Below, one piece after another: positions 1 to 6,373 of a DNA stretch of 9,237 nt; positions within the stretch are counted from its first letter, which is position 1; each line of letters starts with the position of its first letter. The notes beneath the pieces were generated by a model. The model did not search any database. It was not told the DNA's origin and worked only from the letters and a program-made list of their open reading frames with translations. A program made the position numbers and the translations under genes. Source of the DNA: Bacteroidota bacterium (GTDB taxonomy: Bacteria > Bacteroidota > Bacteroidia > Bacteroidales > UBA10428); NCBI GenBank assembly GCA_024640925.1, contig JAHEEB010000107.1, positions 1-9,237 of the forward strand, given 5' to 3'.

Positions 1-1286
1 TTACCGATGCCCATAGTTGTACTGTTGAAGAGGAATATATCCTTGAATCACCAGCACAGATTCTTATTGATTTTACAACCGTCGATAAAATATGCGGCGA
101 TTATGGCCAGGCTCTTTCTTCTGTTACAGGAGGAGTAGTTAATACATATCAGTATTATTGGCATACCGGAGAGACAACCTCTTCTATTGTTGATTTAATG
201 CCTGGAGTATATCGGTTAACTGTAACAGACCTTAATAATTGCACCCAAACTGATTCCGTTATTGTTTCCGAGAGAAGCCCTATGAATATAAATTTGATTG
301 AGGAAGAACCGATAAGCTGTAATGGCTATACAGATGGAGTTCTGAGAGTTCAAGCCGTAAATTCTACTCCACCGCTCTCAATCACCTGGAATAATATACC
401 TGGAAACGAAAGGTTGGAAAACATAAAAGAGGGAATATATATTATTGATATTATTGATACCCACCAATGTCATGATAAAGACACCATTATGGTACATGAT
501 CCGGATCCGGTAAGGGCTGACTTCTATATTGAAGATGCAAGCTGTTTCGATACAGCTGATGGAAGAATCTCATTCGGTGCAACAGGAGGAAATGGTAATT
601 ATATTTATGAGATAAATGGGGATTCTGTCGATGGTAATATTGTGTATGGACTACACCAGGGAGAGTATACCATAAAAATAATTGATTCAAAAGCTTGTTC
701 TTCCGATACGGATATATTCATTGATCAACCAGAACCTTTGTCTATCAGAGAAATAATGACATATCCTGAAAGGATTCAACCAGCATGCCCCGATGCTCCT
801 GATGGACAAATAACAGTTTCAGCATCAGGCGGAACAAATCCTTATCAATATATTTGGGTAGATAATGGAGTTGAAAATGCTGTATTATCTGGCGTCGACC
901 AGGGTCATTATAAAGTTCAGGTAACTGATTTCAATTCCTGCCTGACTGAGAAAGAAATATTTTTAAAAGCCGATTTGCCCGCATGTTTAATTATTCCAAC
1001 AGCTTTTTCACCGAATGGTGACAATACGAATGATTTTTGGGATATAGTCAATCCATTGGATGAAGAAATGGATTTAACCTTTATATATCCCGAAATGATT
1101 GTAAAAGTATTTAACCGTTGGGGACAAGCGGTTTGGATTTCTGAAAAGGGCTATCCGCGTTCGTCGGCCTGGAAAGGCTTGGATAAAAACGGAAGAGGGC
1201 TTTCGGTAGATTCGTATCACTATATTATTTATTTGAACAACGAAAGTGGTACAACCCTCACAGGAATAGTAACAATAGTCAAATAA
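1..1286 (+). CDS. T9SS-secreted surface protein with SprB-like repeats and gliding-motility-type C-terminal domain (5' end outside window)
   Basis: The reading frame is open from the window edge (first full codon at 3) to tandem stops TAA TAG at 1284-1289, so about 427 C-terminal residues of a longer protein are seen. The end of one repeat is followed by four ~75-residue repeats, each with an early Cys, a DG or GG turn, a GxY segment (MPGVY, KEGIY, HQGEY, DQGHY) and a late Cys. These match the SprB-repeat family of gliding adhesins. The last ~100 residues form a type-B T9SS CTD: AFSPNGDNTNDFW, then FNRWGQAVW, then a Tyr-rich strand and LTGIVTIVK. Known for the family: export by T9SS and display on the cell surface. 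Inferred: an adhesin or filament-like protein. The ATG at 198 is internal, because the frame and repeat pattern continue upstream of it. The next gene encodes the likely secretion partner. Confidence 0.9.
   Translation, partial: TDAHSCTVEEEYILESPAQILIDFTTVDKICGDYGQALSSVTGGVVNTYQYYWHTGETTSSIVDLMPGVYRLTVTDLNNCTQTDSVIVSERSPMNINLIEEEPISCNGYTDGVLRVQAVNSTPPLSITWNNIPGNERLENIKEGIYIIDIIDTHQCHDKDTIMVHDPDPVRADFYIEDASCFDTADGRISFGATGGNGNYIYEINGDSVDGNIVYGLHQGEYTIKIIDSKACSSDTDIFIDQPEPLSIREIMTYPERIQPACPDAPDGQITVSASGGTNPYQYIWVDNGVENAVLSGVDQGHYKVQVTDFNSCLTEKEIFLKADLPACLIIPTAFSPNGDNTNDFWDIVNPLDEEMDLTFIYPEMIVKVFNRWGQAVWISEKGYPRSSAWKGLDKNGRGLSVDSYHYIIYLNNESGTTLTGIVTIVK
60..971 (+). repeat. Four tandem SprB-like protein repeats
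   Basis: The units lie at about 60-284, 285-512, 513-740 and 741-971, each about 75-77 residues. Shared landmarks are an early Cys (KICGDYG, ISCNGYTDG, ASCFDTADG, PACPDAPDG), a central aromatic strand, a GxY turn and a late Cys before a stretch rich in acidic residues (NNCTQTD, HQCHDKD, KACSSDTD, NSCLTEKE). The repeats are evident at protein level but diverged in DNA. The fourth is closest to the family consensus (SGGTNPYQYIW), while the second lacks the GG turn. Fragments at 3-59 belong to a still earlier unit, so the array continues upstream. Confidence 0.8.
984..1283 (+). other. Type-B T9SS C-terminal secretion domain
   Basis: The last ~100 residues carry the hallmarks of the gliding motility-associated C-terminal domain (CHU_C type): PTAFSPNGDNTNDFW at the start, VKVFNRWGQAVW in the middle, a WKG turn, then SYHYIIYL and a final TGIVTIVK strand. 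This domain is the export signal recognised by the type IX translocon. It differs from the shorter type-A CTD, which is typical of proteins attached through A-LPS. Confidence 0.88.
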
Positions 1287-1361
1287 TAGGTTTGATTATT
1301 GCAAAATAGTAACATTTTTCGCAATTTGGCGTAATCAATATAAAACCAAAAGTATCATCAC

Positions 1362-1390
1362 AATGGCCATTGTCAGTTTGCCATTCTGAC
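1362..1390. repeat. Palindrome and small inverted repeat upstream of the PorP/SprF gene
   Basis: The 10-bp perfect palindrome AATGGCCATT (1362-1371) is directly followed by GTCAG and CTGAC arms (1372-1376 and 1386-1390) around a 9-nt loop, ending 13 bp before the ATG at 1404. This could be an operator or a leader hairpin that modulates translation. Elements this short also arise by chance, so the functional call is weak. No convincing Bacteroidota -33/-7 promoter was found in 1287-1403, and the downstream gene may be cotranscribed with the upstream one. Confidence 0.25.
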
Positions 1391-1403
1391 CGGGCATGTT
1401 AGT

Positions 1404-2414
1404 ATGTTGAAAAAAGTCTACATATCCATCTTCCTAATCCTGGGCGCCTGCGTTGTTTCAGCTCAACAATCGCCTGTATATAGCCAATACATACTAAATG
1501 AGTTTATTATGAACCCATCTGTTGCAGGAATAGATGGCATGACTTCCATTAATATCACCGGACGTAAACAATGGTTTGGTTGGGAGTACGGACCCGAAAC
1601 CTATTCGGCATGTGTATCCACACGTCTTCTGAAATCTTCCAGTGAAGTAAAAAGAGGAATGAGTAGAAACAAGTTAAAAAAGGGAGCTTCAGGGAAAGTT
1701 GGACTGGGAGCAGCTTTCATAAACGATAGAAATGGAGCCATAGCCCGAACATCATTAAACCTGACATATGCTTATCATATCTTTATCGATGATGCTCAAC
1801 TCTCCATGGGTTTATCATTCTTAGCCCAGCAATTTAAAATAGACAACGAACTGGCAAAATTCAGGGAACTTCCTGACGGTCAAACTGATCCCCTTCAGGG
1901 TTTTTTAGGAAAATCTACTTATATACCCGATGCGGCATTTGGATTAAATTATGCTTCAAACAAAAATTTATCGTACAATTATGGTTTTGGGTTATCTGTC
2001 TTTCAATTGTTTCAATCGCCTGTTAAATTTGGTGATATCGAAGTAGATTATAAGCAATTGCAACAGGTTAGATATTATCATATTAATGGGTATTTTAACA
2101 ATGTATTTAAAGACAATCACGATTGGGTGTATGAACCAGCTTTTGTTTTAAGGGCAACCGAAACATTACAGGCAAGTGCCGATTTTTCTATGCGGTTTAT
2201 ATATAAACAACAATATTGGGCTGGTTTATCTGTCAGAACCTCAGGCGATTTTATTTTACTATCAGGAATTAAACTAAATCGAATGTATTTTGGTTATTCG
2301 TTTGATTATGGGTTTAACGAAATTTCGCGTTTATCGTATGGATCACATGAAGTAATGTTTGCAATAAAGTTAGGTGACAGTACAAGAAGATATAAATACT
2401 GGCAAAGGTACTAG
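1404..2414 (+). CDS. PorP/SprF family type IX secretion system outer-membrane protein
   Basis: This is a complete 336-residue protein. A signal peptide of about 20 residues (LKK, then a hydrophobic core, then VVSA before QQSPVYSQY) leads into the family opening QYILNEFIMNPSVAG and then RKQWFGWEYGPET, a conserved early block. Alternating aromatic and glycine strands follow, consistent with a small outer-membrane beta-barrel, ending with GYSFDYGFNEISRLSYGSHEVM, the usual PorP/SprF closing block. A Lys/Arg-rich loop lies at residues ~83-98. Family role: PorP belongs to the T9SS core, and SprF-like paralogues help secrete a particular neighbouring type-B-CTD protein. The position 117 bp after a CTD-bearing repeat protein favours the SprF-like partner role over core PorP. 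The ATG start is supported by the signal peptide. No plus-strand terminator is obvious after it. Confidence 0.9.
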   Translation: MLKKVYISIFLILGACVVSAQQSPVYSQYILNEFIMNPSVAGIDGMTSINITGRKQWFGWEYGPETYSACVSTRLLKSSSEVKRGMSRNKLKKGASGKVGLGAAFINDRNGAIARTSLNLTYAYHIFIDDAQLSMGLSFLAQQFKIDNELAKFRELPDGQTDPLQGFLGKSTYIPDAAFGLNYASNKNLSYNYGFGLSVFQLFQSPVKFGDIEVDYKQLQQVRYYHINGYFNNVFKDNHDWVYEPAFVLRATETLQASADFSMRFIYKQQYWAGLSVRTSGDFILLSGIKLNRMYFGYSFDYGFNEISRLSYGSHEVMFAIKLGDSTRRYKYWQRY

Positions 2415-2490
2415 TGGTTATTATTATTATTTGGTTTGCTAACGATCAACTTTAAACCGAATATAAAAGAAAACCAAAGACTTCACTCAT

Positions 2491-2518
2491 AAAAAAAGGG
2501 TGCCTTTTTGGACACCCT
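2491..2518 (-). terminator. Rho-independent terminator of the Sus-like operon
   Basis: Read on the minus strand, AGGGTGTCC and GGCACCCT flank an AAAAA loop. The stem is 6 bp (AGGGTG/CACCCT) plus 2 G-C pairs, with one bulged base, and a run of seven T follows directly (2497-2491). It lies 49 bp after the stop codon of the 460-residue amylase. On the plus strand the stem is followed by CTCC rather than a T-run, so it should act only on the minus-strand operon. Confidence 0.88.
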
Positions 2519-2531
2519 CTCCAATCATCAT

Positions 2532-2545
2532 CCAATTATAATTGG
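2532..2545. repeat. 14-bp perfect palindrome in the convergent gap
   Basis: CCAATTATAATTGG is its own reverse complement. It lies between the stop of the 460-residue amylase (2568) and the terminator (2491-2518). It may be a protein-binding site or extra 3'-UTR structure. The loop would be too tight for the full stem, and AT-rich DNA produces such sequences by chance, so no function is assigned. Confidence 0.35.
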
Positions 2546-2567
2546 TTCCTGGCAACAAAAGTTCGTT

Positions 2568-3950
2568 TTATTGTCTTAAGTATACTTTATATCCCCATGG
2601 TTCAAGATTAACCGTTTCTTCCTCATTTAAAACAGCACTTCCTTTGGCAAAATAGTCGTTGTATGCACCCGCCAGTCCCTTTGGTACAGTAATTTGCTGC
2701 TGATTTGCAGAGAGGTTTAGAAACACATAAGCCTCTAAATCATCACGGAAGCGCTTAAAAGCGAAAACATTTTTATTGTCGAGTGGCAGAATTTTAAAAT
2801 CACCACCATTAGCACCACTGGCAAAGAGGTTGTTGCTCTTTTTCAAGGCAATAAGAGATTTGTAAAACTCAGGATATCCATTCTGTGTTGAATCAACCTG
2901 GTCTTTGTCAAAGAATTTTAATCTTTTATTCATGCCCACTTCTTGTCCGGTGTATAAAAGAGGCATTCCGGGTATAGTGAAAGTCATAACGGCAAAGGTC
3001 TTCGCTCCCTCACCCATTCTTTCGAATTCTGTACCATTCCAAGAATTCTCATCGTGGTTGGTAATGAAATGCATTCGATAACAATCCTTGGAATAAAGGC
3101 TGTCTTCGAGCTTATAATATTTTTCGAGAGATGTCACGTTTTCTTTTCCTTTGGCTATTTCATTCATAAGGTGGTGCATATACCAGCCATAATTCATATC
3201 AAAAGCATTCTTAAGAAGTTTTGGTTTATCTTCATTTTCAGCAAGCATGAATACAGGTTTAATCTGATCGAGTTCTTTGCGGGCCTTTTCCCAGAATTCC
3301 TGGGGAACCATTCCGGCAACATCGCACCTGAATCCATCGATGTTTGTTTCTTTTAGCCAGTATTTCATGGCATCGATCATAGCTGTTTGTAATTCTGGGA
3401 CTTTATAGTTTAATTGATAAACATCTGTCCAGTCGAAAGGACTTGCGAAGTTTCCAAGCGAGTCTTTTGCATACCATTCGGGGTGTTCTGTAACCCATGG
3501 GTTATCGCATGCCGAGTGGTTAGCCACCCAGTCGATAATAACATGCATACCTGCCTCGTGCGCCTTGTTCACAAGCGCTTTAAAATCATCGAGAGTTCCA
3601 AAACCGGGATTAACCTTAAGGTAATCCTGAACGGAATAATAGCTTCCAAGGCTTTTAGGGCTTTCTTTACGATTTTTCAATCCGATAGGATGTATGGGCA
3701 TAATCCATAAGATATCTATTCCCAAATCTTTTAGCCTTGCTATATGGTTATCGGTAAATGCTTTGAAGGTGCCTTCTGGTGTATATTGCCGGATATTTAC
3801 TTCATAAATTACGGCATTTTTAGACCAATCGACATGTTTAACCTGACTTTGAACCAAGGATTTTATGGCCGATTGATCAGTATTATCATTTTGTTTGCAC
3901 GAAGCAAAAAAGATAATGAAAGCAATAAGAAAATAATAGGATGTCCTCAT
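2568..3950 (-). CDS. GH13 alpha-amylase-family glycoside hydrolase, lipoprotein (460 aa)
   Basis: A lipoprotein signal peptide (lipobox FASC, Cys18) is followed by a short linker and a compact GH13 catalytic barrel with its C-terminal beta domain. The four classic motifs are visible: DWVANH (residues 140-145), GFRCD with nucleophile Asp210, AEN with acid/base Glu238, and FITNHD with transition-state stabiliser Asp300. The end, LEPWGYKVYL, is typical of GH13 domain C. The enzyme should cleave alpha-1,4-glucans or maltodextrins. The exact subfamily and product size cannot be read from the sequence. No added carbohydrate-binding module is seen. It is the last gene of the operon, 14 bp after the previous stop, with ATAAAA just before the ATG and no Shine-Dalgarno. 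After the lipid Cys come KQNDN, so anchoring to a membrane is likely, but inner-face or surface location is undecided. Confidence 0.9.
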   Translation of the reverse strand: MRTSYYFLIAFIIFFASCKQNDNTDQSAIKSLVQSQVKHVDWSKNAVIYEVNIRQYTPEGTFKAFTDNHIARLKDLGIDILWIMPIHPIGLKNRKESPKSLGSYYSVQDYLKVNPGFGTLDDFKALVNKAHEAGMHVIIDWVANHSACDNPWVTEHPEWYAKDSLGNFASPFDWTDVYQLNYKVPELQTAMIDAMKYWLKETNIDGFRCDVAGMVPQEFWEKARKELDQIKPVFMLAENEDKPKLLKNAFDMNYGWYMHHLMNEIAKGKENVTSLEKYYKLEDSLYSKDCYRMHFITNHDENSWNGTEFERMGEGAKTFAVMTFTIPGMPLLYTGQEVGMNKRLKFFDKDQVDSTQNGYPEFYKSLIALKKSNNLFASGANGGDFKILPLDNKNVFAFKRFRDDLEAYVFLNLSANQQQITVPKGLAGAYNDYFAKGSAVLNEEETVNLEPWGYKVYLRQ

Positions 3951-3964
3951 TTTTATCTGTGTTT

Positions 3965-6274
3965 TTAATAATGTACAATTTCAAAGGAAAGTGGTTTTAA
4001 TGTAATTGTGAGTGTACTTTCCGACATAACTATTTGAGATCCGAAATCGGTTGTAATCGGGTTTGTAAAGCTTCCGATTTGGATGGGAATAGTTTTTAAA
4101 GAATTCGATTTGTTAAATACTACCAACACTTTTTCATCGAAATAGTACCGTGTAAAAGCAAAAATTTCCTGGTCTGCCTGGAGTATTCTGGTTTGCCCGT
4201 AAAGCAGTGCAAGATTGTTTTTACGAATGGTGATTAATTTCTTAACCGTTTCCCATACATCCATCTCATTTTCCGACAGACTATCAAACTTCATCCATCG
4301 GCGGTTATCAGGGTCATTACCCCCAGGAATTCCAACTTCATCGCCATAATATATTACCGGTATTCCAGGAATAGTCATGTTCAGAGCATGAAGCATTTTT
4401 AGTTTCCGGTAAGCATTTGGATTACCAACTCCGATATTACGATTCCAACCCGCATATTTTGTATCCTCGGAGAAAGAAAGTTCTCCACCAGCATATGAGA
4501 TAAATCTTGCTCGATCCTGGTTACCACTGATGTTACCCATAAGATTATTGTATCCGTAATATTTCCAACTTTCTGAAAGGACAGTTTTCAGTCGGGTAAA
4601 GCTCTCATTATCTAAAGCAAAACAGGCCGTGGCATTATCATAAACATTGAAATCGAACTGGGCATCGAGCATACCTGAACCAATATAACTGCTGATAAGG
4701 ATTGGACTGCCATAGGTTTCACCTATCTGATAAACCGACCTGTTATTAGGAAGTACCTTGAGTTTTAACGTCAATGCCCTCCAGTATTTTTCGTCGATGT
4801 GCTTGGTGGCATCGTGTCGGAAACCATCAATATCATAATTTTTAAACCAGAAGACAGCTGAATCGACCATGGCATTTACTACTTCTTGTCGGCGAAGGTC
4901 GAGAGTAGGTAGAAATGTATCGAACCATGTTGTTAATCTCTCCTCGTCCCATTTTTCGGTATTCAAAGTACCATCGGGGAGATATAAATTCGTAACCCAA
5001 TCGGGATGAAGTTTATAAACCGGATGATCCTTGTGGACATGGTGGGCAACATAATCGAGTAAAACATTCATTTGCTGCGAATGAGCATCATTAATAAGCG
5101 TTTTTAGAATAGACGCATTGCCGAAACGATAATCAATAACCGTATTTGAAACAGGCCAGTATCCATGGTACCCCGAAAACTTTGTGTAAGGTTTTTTGTA
5201 AAGTCCATAAGCACCCTCCGGATTCAGACATATCGGTGAGAGCCAGACTGTATTTATACCCAGTCCTGAAAAATATCCTTCTTTAATTTTTTGGTCTACC
5301 CCCGCAAGGTCGCCACCAAAATAGTTGGCTTTAGGTAGAATATCTTTATCGTTTACTGGTTTGTCGTTCGTAGTATCGCCATTAAAAAACCGATCGACCA
5401 TTAAAAAATACATAATCATGGTTTGTTTGTCGTATCGTGTTAGCTGAGATGCTTTATCAACAACTTTCCCTGATTCGAGGGGAATAAGTATATCGTTTGA
5501 AATGCCATTCTCGTTATATGCCCAGACTCTTATAAAGGAACGAGCCTGATCCCTTGCTTCTTTTGGTATTTCAATCGATATGGTTTTATTATTTATTGAT
5601 GTAACAGCCATTTTATTTTGCCAAAAAGCAAATAGTTTTGTTAGTGGTTGATCGGTTGTTAATTCAATCTTACTATCAGAGTATTTACTTGTAGTAATGA
5701 AGGGAAGCTCTTCTGGCATAAATTTGCCAACCCTGATTAACGAATTGTTCCCGTTTCGTAATGGATTTTTCGGATCAGTAAATTCTTTTCCTTCGGAGAA
5801 GAATAGGTATTCATATGCGCCTGGTGCCAGTATAAACTCCTGGCTCCACGTGCCATTTTCGAGTTTCATCCCTGCATTTCCCCGGTTCCAGTAATTCATG
5901 GAACCAATAACCTTCAGATTTTTATTCTTCTTATCGTCACTATATTGTATAACTACCTTTTGCTTTTCTCTATAAAGCATAAGAATATTTTCTTCATGAT
6001 TTTTTGAAAAGACAGAAATAAGTGAAAGGGGATCTGTTTTTCCATTCATGGAAAGAGAATAGACACTATCGTTTATTTTGGCAGCTAAAATAGTTGCGGG
6101 AAAAGAGATGGAATCAATAGCTCTGAAGTTAGGAACATAATCAGTAATATAAAACGCTGACGAATCTTCTTGTAATATGTATGGGATAGCAAGTCCATTA
6201 ATAAGATTTTCTGTTGATTCGTGTTTGCATGAAATACATGCAATAAAAATGACAAGGGATAAAGTTTTTTTCAT
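3965..6274 (-). CDS. Multidomain GH13 alpha-amylase/neopullulanase-like lipoprotein (769 aa)
   Basis: The signal peptide ends ACISC, with Cys16 the likely lipidated residue, although Cys13 is also present and the lipobox is atypical. Visible domains: an unassigned beta-rich segment (~25-115); an AMPK-beta/CBM48-like module (~118-185, IGSMNYWNR, then GTWSQEFILAPGAYEYLF); a second beta-sandwich (~190-270); the GH13 barrel (~283-650); and a C-terminal beta domain to 769. Catalytic motifs are DYVAHH (407-412), LPTLD (455-459), GFRHD with nucleophile Asp488, GET with acid/base Glu519, and GNQD with stabiliser Asp587. YYGDEVGIPGGNDPDNRRW (642-660) resembles neopullulanase and cyclomaltodextrinase relatives. 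It probably hydrolyses starch-derived glucans near the membrane, but specificity is uncertain. It is 99 bp downstream of susD, behind a strong hairpin. Two motif residues differ from consensus: His411 for the usual Asn and Gln586 for the usual His. Confidence 0.9.
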   Translation of the reverse strand: MKKTLSLVIFIACISCKHESTENLINGLAIPYILQEDSSAFYITDYVPNFRAIDSISFPATILAAKINDSVYSLSMNGKTDPLSLISVFSKNHEENILMLYREKQKVVIQYSDDKKNKNLKVIGSMNYWNRGNAGMKLENGTWSQEFILAPGAYEYLFFSEGKEFTDPKNPLRNGNNSLIRVGKFMPEELPFITTSKYSDSKIELTTDQPLTKLFAFWQNKMAVTSINNKTISIEIPKEARDQARSFIRVWAYNENGISNDILIPLESGKVVDKASQLTRYDKQTMIMYFLMVDRFFNGDTTNDKPVNDKDILPKANYFGGDLAGVDQKIKEGYFSGLGINTVWLSPICLNPEGAYGLYKKPYTKFSGYHGYWPVSNTVIDYRFGNASILKTLINDAHSQQMNVLLDYVAHHVHKDHPVYKLHPDWVTNLYLPDGTLNTEKWDEERLTTWFDTFLPTLDLRRQEVVNAMVDSAVFWFKNYDIDGFRHDATKHIDEKYWRALTLKLKVLPNNRSVYQIGETYGSPILISSYIGSGMLDAQFDFNVYDNATACFALDNESFTRLKTVLSESWKYYGYNNLMGNISGNQDRARFISYAGGELSFSEDTKYAGWNRNIGVGNPNAYRKLKMLHALNMTIPGIPVIYYGDEVGIPGGNDPDNRRWMKFDSLSENEMDVWETVKKLITIRKNNLALLYGQTRILQADQEIFAFTRYYFDEKVLVVFNKSNSLKTIPIQIGSFTNPITTDFGSQIVMSESTLTITLKPLSFEIVHY

Positions 6275-6320
6275 GGTTATTTGGATAGCTTCAACGTGCC
6301 TATTATCCTTTTGTGTAATT

Positions 6321-6358
6321 TAGAGAAAGAAAGAGCTAATAAGTTCTTTCTTTCTCTA
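6321..6358 (-). promoter_or_regulatory. Intercistronic 14-bp hairpin between the SusD and GH13 genes
   Basis: Perfect arms TAGAGAAAGAAAGA and TCTTTCTTTCTCTA enclose a 10-nt loop. In the mRNA the hairpin starts 15 nt after the SusD stop codon and ends 46 nt before the next ATG. One arm is almost all purine and the other almost all pyrimidine. No T-run follows on the minus strand, so it is not a standard terminator. A plausible role is to protect the 3' end of a processed susCD message or to reduce read-through, giving more transporter than enzyme. The structure is seen directly; the role is inferred. Confidence 0.6.
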
Positions 6359-6373
6359 TGAATTTTAATAATA

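Noticed and set aside
1287..1403. Bacteroidota -33/-7 promoter before the PorP/SprF gene
   Set aside because: TTTG boxes occur at 1291-1294 and 1325-1328, but the second lacks the TA of TAnnTTTG and the spacing is too long. No pair is convincing.
3054..3968. Plus-strand open frames antisense to the 460-aa amylase (3054-3356, 3414-3710, 3744-3968)
   Set aside because: They are shadows of a well-supported GH13 gene, with low-complexity hydrophobic products and no family motif.
6283..6308. GGATA/TATCC inverted repeat just upstream of the 769-aa enzyme start
   Set aside because: It has only a 5-bp stem with a 16-nt loop. It could hinder translation initiation but is well within chance expectation.
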